Of a stretch of DNA of 64,000 nt, positions 17,996 through 26,704 are shown piece by piece. The first letter of the stretch is position 1. The number at the start of each line of letters is the position of its first letter. The notes beneath the pieces are model-generated. The model ran no database searches, was not told the DNA's origin, and saw only the letters and a list, made by a program, of their open reading frames with translations. Source of the DNA: Candidatus Uabimicrobium amorphum (GTDB lineage: Bacteria; Planctomycetota; Uabimicrobiia; Uabimicrobiales; Uabimicrobiaceae); contig NZ_AP019860.1 in NCBI RefSeq assembly GCF_009002475.1, positions 2,480,001-2,544,000 on the forward strand, given 5' to 3'. The translations under genes were made by a program, and so were the position numbers.

Positions 17996-18586
17996 TTATT
18001 CTTGTAAATATTTCTCTAACAATGCCGCTAATTTTTTATATGGTACGCGAAAACGATCGTTGGCCATACACCCCTTTTCTGACTTTGCCAGTGTTGACCA
18101 CACCGAAACAAAATCGCGGTATAATGGAAATTTTCCCTCGTCAGTGAAAAGATGTTGTAATTCACCGTCTTTCGGAATAGGAATACCGCTCTTCGCGTCA
18201 AAATGCGTCGATTCTTCTAATAATTCCAATAGATATTTATCAATAGAACATAGTGTATCGTTGGCAACAGAAAGATCATCAGTGCTCAACAAGGAAGCGC
18301 TTTTTAGTTCATTCAAAGCATCAATGAACACACCTCTCTGCTCGCCAATGGCAATGAGTAATTTGTAGTATGCCTCTACATTCGTAGGACGTGGACGACA
18401 AATCCAACGTGCATCACAAATAAGATGATAGGATTTGGAAACACCTGAATGGATATCAAGTAGTCGCCGCGAACGCATATTGCGTTTTTCATGACGGCGC
18501 GTTAAAACTAATATCGCCACGGCGATCGCAACCCCAACAGCAACTTCCATGTAACCCGAGATAACTTGATGTAGATCTAAACTCAT
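17996..18586 (-). CDS. Membrane-anchored protein of unknown function
   Basis: 196 residues. One N-terminal membrane helix (MEVAVGVAIAVAILVL, about residues 13-28) is followed by a basic stretch (RRHEKRNMRSRR) that places the rest in the cytoplasm. The remainder is mostly alpha-helical and holds no motif I recognise. It lies 21 bases downstream of no other gene on its strand start; the beta-helix gene is on the same strand but begins about 1 kb upstream and ends before it, so they may be cotranscribed. Ribosome site AAAGGAGAC precedes the ATG. Confidence 0.65.
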   Translation of the reverse strand: MSLDLHQVISGYMEVAVGVAIAVAILVLTRRHEKRNMRSRRLLDIHSGVSKSYHLICDARWICRPRPTNVEAYYKLLIAIGEQRGVFIDALNELKSASLLSTDDLSVANDTLCSIDKYLLELLEESTHFDAKSGIPIPKDGELQHLFTDEGKFPLYRDFVSVWSTLAKSEKGCMANDRFRVPYKKLAALLEKYLQE

Positions 18587-18607
18587 ATAAAAGTCTCCTT
18601 TTACAAC

Positions 18608-19675
18608 CTACTTGTTTAATTGTACTCCAATACCTTTAGCTTCGCTTTCTTGTGGACTTAGGTATGCCTTTACTCTAGCGTAATCTAGGGGTGGTGCATA
18701 TAGTTTCTTTTCCCCTTTTTTTTCCGCAAAATTATACTGTGGGTCAAGTAAAAAGTTGTCTTCTGCTTCTTCTAGCTCAGCATCTTCTAAATCTTCGGCA
18801 TCTTCCACTTCAATGGTATTTCTACTTTCACTACTGTAAAACGTATAACATGATTTTTTATTCTTATGAAAAATGTTGTTCACAAAAGAGTGATGGGGGT
18901 TATTTTGTTTATTGCTGATCGCTGTTTCGTCGTTAAATGCAAAAATATTATTGTGAATCTGCATTTTGCTGCGCCGACCAATAGACACACCAATACCACC
19001 AGTAAAGCGTTGCTTGTATGTTCGGATAAAACTGTTGTTGATAACGGCCACTTTTCCGGTAGCATCTAATTCAAGTGCATAGTACACGTTGTTGACAAAT
19101 AAGCAATTTTCAATGCGTGAATTGGCACCACTAATACGGCAAGCGCCTAAGGCTGAGTTCATAAAAACGCAATTGCGCACCACACAATCAGGACTTGAAA
19201 GAAGTACGGCAGGACGTCGTGCCGACATACCCAACACCAACGAGTCGTCTTTATATACATTGCGCGTTGCGCTGTCGAAAATAAAACCATCGATAACAAG
19301 CCCTGAGTGATCTTTGGTCGCGTAGATGATCCCAAGGTCGGCCCCCGAAGTTTTTTTCTTTTTTGGCATGCCGATAAATGTAGGATTTTCCCATGGGTTA
19401 CGCTGTGAAAAATCTTTATCGTAACCTCCGAGTAGCGTAATACCGCTCTTATCGAGCGTAAGGTAACCAATCTTCAATTTTCCGTGGTATACGCCTGCTG
19501 CTACATGGATCACGTCACCTTTGGCGGCTTTTTTCAATGCTTTATAAATGCCCTTGTACGGACGTTCCTTTGTACCCTTGCCGCGTTTTGCTCCCTGAAG
19601 AACATAGTAATCCGTGGCATAAATATTAGTAAATAAAAACATGACGGCGATGGCACTATACAAATATTTTTTCAT
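18608..19675 (-). CDS. Secreted right-handed beta-helix protein
   Basis: 355 residues with signal peptide (MKKYLYSAIAVMFLFTNIYA). It then has the DUF1565/parallel beta-helix opening YYVLQGAKRGKGTKERPYKG and repeated strand turns (GVYHG, SGITLLGGYD, CVVRNCVFMNS, SRIENCLFVNN, NNSFI, IHNNIFAFN, VNNIFHKN). Such proteins often bind or cleave polysaccharide; no catalytic residues can be assigned. An acidic stretch (EVEDAEDLEDAELEEAED) near residue 300 interrupts the fold. ATG at 19675 has GAGG six bases before it; the frame extends upstream to 19711 but would overlap the preceding gene. Confidence 0.82.
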   Translation of the reverse strand: MKKYLYSAIAVMFLFTNIYATDYYVLQGAKRGKGTKERPYKGIYKALKKAAKGDVIHVAAGVYHGKLKIGYLTLDKSGITLLGGYDKDFSQRNPWENPTFIGMPKKKKTSGADLGIIYATKDHSGLVIDGFIFDSATRNVYKDDSLVLGMSARRPAVLLSSPDCVVRNCVFMNSALGACRISGANSRIENCLFVNNVYYALELDATGKVAVINNSFIRTYKQRFTGGIGVSIGRRSKMQIHNNIFAFNDETAISNKQNNPHHSFVNNIFHKNKKSCYTFYSSESRNTIEVEDAEDLEDAELEEAEDNFLLDPQYNFAEKKGEKKLYAPPLDYARVKAYLSPQESEAKGIGVQLNK

Positions 19676-19683
19676 AAAAATCC

Positions 19684-20646
19684 TCATTTTAAACGATGAA
19701 CTTCTTTCCAAACTTCTTTAGCAAAGCCCGATTTAGAACGGCACGAACGAAATTTACCGGCAAAGCCGGAAGGAGTTGTAATATGGATAAATCCTTTGAG
19801 GAAAGATGCCTCGATATCGCTAAGCAAAATTTGGCAATTATCCGACACTTCCCGTTGTTGTCTGGCTTCCAACCACTGTGGCGAAAACCAATTTTTAAAA
19901 TAGTTTTCTTTTGCCTGTGTTGCTTCCACAGGAAAAAATGTGTAAAAATTTGTCCAATATGTTTTGTTATCCACATGATTATTTTTTTCGACAAATGACC
20001 GGTATGTTTCTTCATTTATATTGGAGAAATGCAACTCCAAAAAGCGATAAAAAGGTTTCCATTTACCGATCAATTGTATAAAATCGAAAAACTCATCACT
20101 GATAATGATATCGCATATCCGATAATTTTTTCTATTCCCTTTATAAAGCTTGCGATAGTAATGTTTTTGGTCTTGGTTATAGGAAACTTCAGAGGTATCC
20201 ATTTCTGCAAAATAACTATCTAAACGACGTAATAGATGATCTTTACGACTATGTTCTTTCATTGCCTGAAAAAGATCATAGCCAATCGCACGAAATTCTT
20301 CACGAACAAAAAAATGGTAGCGCACATAATCATCGAGTATTTTATTGTCAAAAATGGTAATCAATTTTTGCGCAAAATCTCGCTGTTCCATCTCAATAAC
20401 GACCAAATAACCATTTTGATTTTTCACTTGGGCATTGCCATAGGCAAAAAAAGAGGCATTACCACCTTCTCCCGAAGTTGGCTGATTACTAACACAGCAT
20501 ACCTTTTTGTTCGTAACTTCGACAATCCATTGATCTAAAGTATGGCTCAAAAGGCCATTTTTTTTAATATTCTTAATATTTTCTTCCAAAGTTCCGTGAA
20601 ACAATATCATTTGCAGCCCTCGGTTTCCATGATATATTTTTTCCAT
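19684..20646 (-). CDS. ADP-ribosyltransferase-fold-like protein (tentative)
   Basis: 320 residues. The opening ILFHGTLEENIKNIKKNGL resembles the first NAD-binding strand of ADP-ribosyltransferase and Tpt1/DarT-like folds (YHGT..., then I-x-x-x-GL). It is followed by NQPTSGEGGNASFFAYG and LVVIEMEQRDF, which could be the second and third strands. No secure catalytic Glu can be assigned. The rest is rich in aromatic and charged residues and matches nothing I know. It ends 8 bases before the beta-helix gene start, so they are probably cotranscribed. The family call is a weak hypothesis; the gene itself looks real. Confidence 0.6.
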   Translation of the reverse strand: MEKIYHGNRGLQMILFHGTLEENIKNIKKNGLLSHTLDQWIVEVTNKKVCCVSNQPTSGEGGNASFFAYGNAQVKNQNGYLVVIEMEQRDFAQKLITIFDNKILDDYVRYHFFVREEFRAIGYDLFQAMKEHSRKDHLLRRLDSYFAEMDTSEVSYNQDQKHYYRKLYKGNRKNYRICDIIISDEFFDFIQLIGKWKPFYRFLELHFSNINEETYRSFVEKNNHVDNKTYWTNFYTFFPVEATQAKENYFKNWFSPQWLEARQQREVSDNCQILLSDIEASFLKGFIHITTPSGFAGKFRSCRSKSGFAKEVWKEVHRLK

Positions 20647-20736
20647 TCATGGTTTCAAACGTATATTTAATTGTGTTTGAAGGAACGAGAGACACTAGGT
20701 CCGTCCCGACATTTCTACCTTAATTTTTATCTTTCG

Positions 20737-23457
20737 TTAATGCAAGGCGTAAACGATACCGTCAACACTCATAAAATAAACTTTTCCTTCGGAAACACAT
20801 GCTGAGGAGCGAATCTTCGCTTCGATTTCGTGCTTCCATTTTACGGTACCATTTTTGGCGTCTAGAGCATAGAAAGTGTTGTCGTCACATCCCACGTACA
20901 CAATCCCACGAGCAACCGTCGGCGAAGAATAAAACTCCGCTCCACCTTTGAATTTCCATCGTAGTTTACCATCTTGGCGATTCACGGCATACACATGTTG
21001 ATCTTGGCTTGCAAAGTACACACTATCCTCTGTTAATGCTGGACAAGAGACATTGGTAAATTCTCCCCATATTTTGATTAAATCCCCCTCAAGCTCAAAG
21101 CTATAAGTCTTGCCACTGTTTTGCATTACTCCTGTCCACTTTTTCCCTTTTTCAACGACTTTCAAGCTATCGCGAATGTAGTATACGCGAAAGTGACTTC
21201 CCAACTCGCGTTCTAGGGTTCTGCTTATTTTCCCTTGATCAAACTCTTGTGAATATTTTGCAGGAATGTCACAGACAAAACGCCGTATTTTGGGCTTGTA
21301 TTCCCATACCAACTTCCCCTCTAACTTGTTGATACAATACAACTTGTTGCTGACCAACGCATAAATATTCTTTTCACCTACCGCAGGTATTGTCGGAGAA
21401 AAAGAGCGTGTCGGTAATTTCCACCGCCAAAGTTCTTCTCCGTCGCTGCGCTTGCGTGCACCGACATAGTCGTATTTCTCAGGAATAAAATTGGTATAAC
21501 CTTGATAATAGTATAGCTTTTCATCATCCATTGCCAGGCTATCTGAACCGGTGTCTTGGATATGCCTTGACCACGCAAACTTATTTTTACGCCACATCGG
21601 TTTTCCATTTCTGGCGTTCATCACAAAGTGAAAATTTTCTCCTCCGAGGAAAATCTTGTTCTTATATGCAAGTGGTGAACCGTTACTTTTGATAAATACA
21701 TTGCCAAAACGACGTTTTTCTTCTGGAGTCATTACTTCGATAACGCGCCACTGTAAATCTCCATACTCTTTATCTAAACAATAAAGATCCCCATTCATAC
21801 ACACAGAAATGTAACGTGGTGTGATCGTAGGAGAGGATTGTATTGTCGCTCCAATATCGCGTTTTATAATCGCATTGTGCCGCCAATTTTCTTTTCCCGT
21901 GTTCTTGTTTAAACAGAACAACGACTGTGATGAAATTCCGACTCCTTGTCCAACGACATAAAGGTTATTTCCGTAGATCACCGGTGAAGAAGACAACCTC
22001 TTATTCACCGAAAAGTTCACTTTTTGTTGCCAAAGAACACCCGTCAATGTTTCGACACCTTCTTCATTGAAAGAACCCGTTCGTTCTGGGCCGCCACGAA
22101 ACCCTTCCATATTGGAAAAATTCAACTTTACAGCTACCTCTTTTTTCAGGTGTTCTTTCCCCAAGTCAAAAACAACGTGAACTGTCGCTTCCTCGCTGAT
22201 ATCTTCGGTCATAGAGACAGGAATGTATATTTGATTTTTCCCTACGGTATTTTTGTGTTTGGTACTAGAAAAGAGTATATCTTTGCCATACACTTCGACA
22301 AACGTATAGTTACCCACATTGCTTGCCATCCACGAGATATCTAGTAAAACGGTATCATTATCGCTAAAAACTGCCTTAGCTTGTCTTTTCTCGTCGACAA
22401 CGCCAACTTTCACATTGTCGATAGGAAATTTTTCTTGTGTTTGAAAGTAATACATATATAGTAAGACGAGATTAGCAAGTAATGCTAAAAAAAGCCACGG
22501 GGTCAGAGCATTTCTTTTCAATTTGCGAACGCTACGTCCCCATTTTCCCAGTGGACGAGCACTAATTTTTTGATGGTTGAGAAAGTTTTCTAAATCATCC
22601 ACCATTTCTTCTGCCGAAGAGTATCTTTTGTTTTTGTCTTTCGCCATCGCTTTTAAGCAAATTCCCTCAAGTTCAACTGGTACGTTGGCGATAAGATCTT
22701 TTGGTGGTATTGGTTCCTCATGGAGAATTTTGTATAAAATCTCAACATGGCTACCTTCATGTGGTGGTCTGTGGGCCAGCATATTGTATAAGATAGCCCC
22801 CAGCATATAAATATCTGTTTTGGCATCGGTGTTGTGGATGTCCCCATTTGCTTGTTCTGGCGCCATATAAAATAACGAACCGATGATCATTCCTGTCTGA
22901 GAAAGCTGTTTTTGTTCAGAAAAATCTTTTGCTAAGCCAAAGTCCATCACCTTGGGATCTTTCTCGTTCGCCAACATAATATTCGAAGGTTTAAGGTCGC
23001 GATGTATAACCCCTTGTTTGTGAGCATAATCCACCGCGCGACCAATGGCAGCCATCCACTCAGCTATTTGTTTATAAGAAGGTGAATATTTTTCCAAAAA
23101 CTGTCGCAATGAAATACCATCAATATATTCCATAATGAAATAAGGACGATGATTCTCAGTACCTAAACCATAAATACCTATAATATTAGGATGCGAAAGT
23201 TTTGCCATCGTTGTCGCTTCGCGTAAAAACCGTTCGTCGTTTTCCTGTAACGATACTTTAAGAGCAACAACACGCTCTAATTTAGAATCGTAGGCCTTGT
23301 AAACAACCCCCATTCCCCCACGACCAATTTCCGCTAAAACCTTGTAGCATCCAAACTCACGTCCTTCGAGAGACTTTCCCGTAGGCGTTGACTTTCCCAC
23401 CTCTAAAATTGTATTATCAAATTCATTTGTTCCAGAATTTTCCAAATTCTCGTCCAT
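20737..23457 (-). CDS. Membrane Ser/Thr kinase with PQQ-type beta-propeller
   Basis: 906 residues in three parts. Residues about 38-295 are a Hanks-type kinase with IGRGGMGVVYKAYD, VALKV, HRDLKPSNIM, DFGLAK and the MAPEQ activation segment. A membrane helix follows near 318-336 (FLALLANLVLLYMYYF). The extracytoplasmic part includes, from about residue 455, repeated PQQ/YxxD-like blades (LFCLNKNTGKENWRH, LYCLDKEYGDLQWRV, VYAVNRQDGKLRWKF, FYALDAKNGTVKWKH). The layout suits a sensor kinase that reads an external ligand. AGGAGGCGGC precedes the ATG. All catalytic residues are present. Confidence 0.93.
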   Translation of the reverse strand: MDENLENSGTNEFDNTILEVGKSTPTGKSLEGREFGCYKVLAEIGRGGMGVVYKAYDSKLERVVALKVSLQENDERFLREATTMAKLSHPNIIGIYGLGTENHRPYFIMEYIDGISLRQFLEKYSPSYKQIAEWMAAIGRAVDYAHKQGVIHRDLKPSNIMLANEKDPKVMDFGLAKDFSEQKQLSQTGMIIGSLFYMAPEQANGDIHNTDAKTDIYMLGAILYNMLAHRPPHEGSHVEILYKILHEEPIPPKDLIANVPVELEGICLKAMAKDKNKRYSSAEEMVDDLENFLNHQKISARPLGKWGRSVRKLKRNALTPWLFLALLANLVLLYMYYFQTQEKFPIDNVKVGVVDEKRQAKAVFSDNDTVLLDISWMASNVGNYTFVEVYGKDILFSSTKHKNTVGKNQIYIPVSMTEDISEEATVHVVFDLGKEHLKKEVAVKLNFSNMEGFRGGPERTGSFNEEGVETLTGVLWQQKVNFSVNKRLSSSPVIYGNNLYVVGQGVGISSQSLFCLNKNTGKENWRHNAIIKRDIGATIQSSPTITPRYISVCMNGDLYCLDKEYGDLQWRVIEVMTPEEKRRFGNVFIKSNGSPLAYKNKIFLGGENFHFVMNARNGKPMWRKNKFAWSRHIQDTGSDSLAMDDEKLYYYQGYTNFIPEKYDYVGARKRSDGEELWRWKLPTRSFSPTIPAVGEKNIYALVSNKLYCINKLEGKLVWEYKPKIRRFVCDIPAKYSQEFDQGKISRTLERELGSHFRVYYIRDSLKVVEKGKKWTGVMQNSGKTYSFELEGDLIKIWGEFTNVSCPALTEDSVYFASQDQHVYAVNRQDGKLRWKFKGGAEFYSSPTVARGIVYVGCDDNTFYALDAKNGTVKWKHEIEAKIRSSACVSEGKVYFMSVDGIVYALH

Positions 23458-23596
23458 GCCGCCTCCTAAATACGAATAGCCAATACTATGTACTTCATAA
23501 TACGAAACCCAGTACTATACGTCAAGAAAGTAAGCATTGCATAAACCAACAGGAAAACAAACTCAAACATTACACTAAAAATAAGTGCCATGATTG

Positions 23597-23648
23597 CCCT
23601 GACCCTGACCCTGACCCGTCCCCATCACCGTGACGGTCATGGTCACGG
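23597..23648. repeat. C-rich hexamer array and GGTCAC-type hairpin
   Basis: In the 399-bp gap 23458-23856: three CCCTGA units (23597-23614) continue into CCCG and CCCC, giving at least four C-runs (a G-quadruplex pattern on the minus strand). Next comes a hairpin CCGTGAC / GTCACGG (23628-23634, 23642-23648) and degenerate GACGGCTACG-like copies to about 23675. It does not code for protein. The rest of the gap holds a small hairpin (CCCC/GGGG near 23703-23718), the stem GGTG...CACC at 23761-23790 and the leader of the next gene. Confidence 0.6.
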
Positions 23649-23814
23649 TCACGGCGACGACTACGGTGACGGCTACGATAATAAAAACGTTTCTTGCATG
23701 TCCCCCATTCTTGGGGTATACTGTTAGCAACTATTTACTTATTTTTTCTATATTTGAGATGGTGCAGTAGTTAAAACTAACTATTACACCCTCTTAAAAT
23801 AGAGTGGCTATTTT

Positions 23815-23835
23815 GGAGGAAAAAGCATGAAATAA
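23815..23835 (+). other. Strong ribosome site with two-codon ORF (ATG AAA TAA)
   Basis: GGAGG (23815-23819) is seven bases before ATG AAA TAA (23827-23835), which ends 21 bases before the real start codon at 23857. The membrane-protein gene has its own AAGGAG. It may be a decoy or leader minigene, or chance. Confidence 0.3.
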
Positions 23836-23856
23836 TTTTGATATAAGGAGAAACAT

Positions 23857-25482
23857 ATGGATCTTTCCAAAAATGTGCTTAAACTATTGAAATGGAAAGC
23901 CGGACCAAGCTTTTTCTACATTTTGAGTGCTGCATGTATTCTACTAGGCGCAGCGATGATCACCATTCCGCTTTACGAAAATAGCAATTTGCTAGCAAAA
24001 CGCTTTTATTTGGTAGGGGTTCTTCACAGTTACGAAATTGCCCTTCTATGTGTGTCTTTACTAGTATGTCGTTGGAAAAAAAGTAATAAAGACGCTATTT
24101 CGCTCGTATGTCTACTCGGTATATTTATCATCGGTTCCACAATCTCCCTCGATACTGTTTCGGTGGAGTTCGCGCAAACAACCCTTATTCTCGGAATAAT
24201 CAGTCTCCTATTTGTCTTCTTAAAGCTTCATCTTTTATTTAAAAAAATACTTGGAAACAACAATATATTATTATTTATTGCACTAATTATTTTATTATTA
24301 CCAAATTTTATCATGCCAGGTATTTTGGGACTCGCTTTAGAAAACGGATTAAAAAACAATAGACAACTTATTCCCATCTGGAGTATTGGGTGGTTTTTAA
24401 CAATTTTTGCAGGAATACTCTTTGTCTTCACAGCACGAAAAGTTTCGGCCCAAGACATTGTAAACGATAAAGTAAAACCATTTTTATCACGTCGTGTTAT
24501 GCAGTGGATATTTAGCTTAATAGTATTTACGGGAACTATTTGCCACCAATATACCATGAGCTTTTCTTTTGACTTGAGAATTTCCATTGCCAATGTTCTT
24601 CCACTCGTTATAGTCGGCATTTTTCTTGGATTTGAGTTTAAACGTGTTCTTCAGAAAAAATTTGCCATAGGTGACCTATCATGGATACTGAGTCCTGTTG
24701 TTTTAGCATTTGTCGTTGCTTCAAACCAACCAGCGCAAAGTGCTTATGAGTTGGCATCGTATCCAGCGTTACTTCTTGGAGTAACAAGCGCTGCAACCTT
24801 ATTTTTACATTTTTCAAAGCGCTCTTATATCGCCAAATACAAACACTTTTTCTTATACATCGCCGCGATATACTTTTTATCGGCAATAGTTGTGTGGAAC
24901 AACAGTCTTGTTTTTATATGGCTACTCCGCGTCGCTTTGTTAATTGCATTTATGTTGATGCTTCGCTATCAAAATTTTTATTGGGCAGTCACGGTCGCAC
25001 TCTTATCTGTGACAAACATATTTGTCGAACCTCAATTTCTTCATATTGCACAGGAAATTCGTTTGTCCTATGTAAAAGTTTTTTGCTTATTACTAGGTAC
25101 AATGACCTTACTACTGTGTGCACTGGTTCCACAAAAAACCCCTAAAAAAGTGTTGGTCATCGCCTCTATACTATTTGCTATTGGAATACATGGCTGTTTT
25201 GCCGACGCAAATATTAAAGACCTCTATGCACCGGCAATTTCAAGCCTAGGCGCTATTTTCTGTGGTGGAATTTTTTCGTGGCGTTATCGCGACTTCAAAG
25301 CTTTCGCCCCTACGATTTTACCAGCAATGGTGAATGGACAAACTTTTCTATATTCAAGTGGAGAGTTTTTGTTGAACAACAAAGGATGGATTGTAATAGC
25401 CATTAGCTTTATTCTACTTGCTTTAGGAGCGATGTCTAGCTTTGCAAATTTAGATCAAGAAGAACACGCCCAAACAACTTAA
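23857..25482 (+). CDS. Polytopic membrane protein of unknown function
   Basis: 541 residues with roughly 14 hydrophobic helices over the full length and very short loops. There is no recognisable transporter or enzyme motif. The overall look (paired helices, Trp/Tyr at interfaces, DUF2157-like or O-antigen-ligase-like length) is not decisive. AAGGAG is eight bases before the ATG. It ends at a strong bidirectional terminator shared with the convergent lipoprotein gene and is divergent from the PQQ kinase gene. Confidence 0.7.
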   Translation: MDLSKNVLKLLKWKAGPSFFYILSAACILLGAAMITIPLYENSNLLAKRFYLVGVLHSYEIALLCVSLLVCRWKKSNKDAISLVCLLGIFIIGSTISLDTVSVEFAQTTLILGIISLLFVFLKLHLLFKKILGNNNILLFIALIILLLPNFIMPGILGLALENGLKNNRQLIPIWSIGWFLTIFAGILFVFTARKVSAQDIVNDKVKPFLSRRVMQWIFSLIVFTGTICHQYTMSFSFDLRISIANVLPLVIVGIFLGFEFKRVLQKKFAIGDLSWILSPVVLAFVVASNQPAQSAYELASYPALLLGVTSAATLFLHFSKRSYIAKYKHFFLYIAAIYFLSAIVVWNNSLVFIWLLRVALLIAFMLMLRYQNFYWAVTVALLSVTNIFVEPQFLHIAQEIRLSYVKVFCLLLGTMTLLLCALVPQKTPKKVLVIASILFAIGIHGCFADANIKDLYAPAISSLGAIFCGGIFSWRYRDFKAFAPTILPAMVNGQTFLYSSGEFLLNNKGWIVIAISFILLALGAMSSFANLDQEEHAQTT

Positions 25483-25495
25483 TCAAAATGGTAAC

Positions 25496-25529
25496 AAAAA
25501 AAGCCGCCCAAAAATGGGCGGCTTTTTTT
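25496..25529. terminator. Strong bidirectional intrinsic terminator
   Basis: GCCGCCCA / TGGGCGGC stem with loop AAAA, A-run before and seven-T run after, so it works on both strands. It serves the membrane protein gene and the convergent repeat lipoprotein gene. Confidence 0.92.
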
Positions 25530-25545
25530 GTTGGCGATAGAAATA

Positions 25546-26700
25546 TTAATATTTACGTACGGTGTAGTATGCGTCTTTAAACTGCAATCTTCCTTGATAG
25601 CGAAGTTGGTGTATTCTCTTTTGAAACTCTTTTGCCTCCAGCGTTCCAAAAGCAGGTATATTGATGATATCCACAACGCGATACCTCTGTATCGTGGTGT
25701 ATGCCGCCTCGATATTTTGCTGTTTCAAAAATAAAACTATATCTTCAGCAATGCGTTCATCTTGGTATGCCGGAAGAGAAATAATCCGCAAACAATGTTT
25801 ACGGGCATGATACGCGACATTTTGCCTAAGAAAATCGTCCTGTTCTTTGTAAACTAACTGTTCTCTTACAGGCTTTTCTTCTACCACAGGCTTTACCTCT
25901 GCCACAGGCTTTACCTCTGCCACAGGCTTTACCTCTGTCACAGGTTTTTCTTCTACCACAGGCTTTTCTTCTACCACAGGCTTTTCTTCTACCACAGACT
26001 TTTCTTCTACCACAGACTTTTCTTCTACCACAGACTTTTCTTCTACCACAGACTTTTCTTCTACCACAGACTTTTCTTCTACCACAGGCTTTTCTTTTAC
26101 CACAAGCTTTTCTTCTACCACAGGCTTTTCAGGTAAAGCACCTGTCTCCACAATCATCTTTCTTTGTACAGTTTGTTCCCCGAGAATCACATCGCGATCT
26201 TTTTCCAAAATATTCTCTGTTTTCGGTGATACGTTTTTCGATCTCCGAATTTTTTTTGTGGGTTTTGCTGTTCTTTTTACAGATTTCGCTACTTTTTGCG
26301 GTGCACGTGTCTTTTCCGTCGTACCTGCTTTTCGCGGTTGCTTTGTTGTAGTATTCGTTTGTTTTGCATGCGTCTTTTTCACATGCTTTTTCCGATCGCG
26401 CAAGTGCATGTTTTCTTGCTGTAGTCTCGCAATCTGTAATTGTTGATCTTTCACTTGGGACTTTAACTTTGCGTTTGCCGCAGCGGTTTCGGCATCAAAG
26501 GGGTCCAGTATATATTCATTACCTGCTGATAAGTCTATAGATTGTTTCTCGACCACTTCCGCCTCATACACAGGTTGCTTATTTTCGACCTTTACCACTT
26601 TTTTGGGAGGAAGGGTCTCATCAACCATCAACTTTTCTTGAGGCTTTGAATTTTGACAAGAAACAACTACAAACACTAATAGTATACACAATCGATACAT
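25546..26700 (-). CDS. Repeat-rich lipoprotein with SPOR-like C-terminus
   Basis: 384 residues. Lipoprotein signal MYRLCILLVFVVVSC (Cys15). A coiled-coil stretch (AKLKSQVKDQQLQIARLQQE) and a Lys/Thr-rich basic region follow, then 14 tandem six-residue units (VVEEKS/VVEEKP/VAEVKP) that would form an extended spacer. The last 85 residues (LRIISLPAYQDERIAEDI to the end) have the beta-alpha-beta pattern of SPOR-like peptidoglycan-binding domains. The layout suggests an outer-membrane anchor reaching to the wall. It lies 4 bases after the LysM gene on the same strand, supporting a cell-envelope role. Confidence 0.75.
   Translation of the reverse strand: MYRLCILLVFVVVSCQNSKPQEKLMVDETLPPKKVVKVENKQPVYEAEVVEKQSIDLSAGNEYILDPFDAETAAANAKLKSQVKDQQLQIARLQQENMHLRDRKKHVKKTHAKQTNTTTKQPRKAGTTEKTRAPQKVAKSVKRTAKPTKKIRRSKNVSPKTENILEKDRDVILGEQTVQRKMIVETGALPEKPVVEEKLVVKEKPVVEEKSVVEEKSVVEEKSVVEEKSVVEEKSVVEEKPVVEEKPVVEEKPVTEVKPVAEVKPVAEVKPVVEEKPVREQLVYKEQDDFLRQNVAYHARKHCLRIISLPAYQDERIAEDIVLFLKQQNIEAAYTTIQRYRVVDIINIPAFGTLEAKEFQKRIHQLRYQGRLQFKDAYYTVRKY
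25871..26130. repeat. 18-bp coding minisatellite (14 units)
   Basis: Tandem 18-bp units reading VVEEK(S/P) on the minus strand. Five consecutive units are almost identical at DNA level, suggesting recent slippage or unequal exchange. Confidence 0.85.
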
Positions 26701-26704
26701 TTTC

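Noticed and set aside
23388..23633. Forward frame ending in a DPDPDPSPSP tail
   Set aside because: It is antisense to the start of the PQQ kinase and its tail is only the CCCTGA repeat translated.
25871..26130. Regular repeats that might suggest a CRISPR array
   Set aside because: Units are 18 bp with no spacers and stay in frame within a lipoprotein gene.
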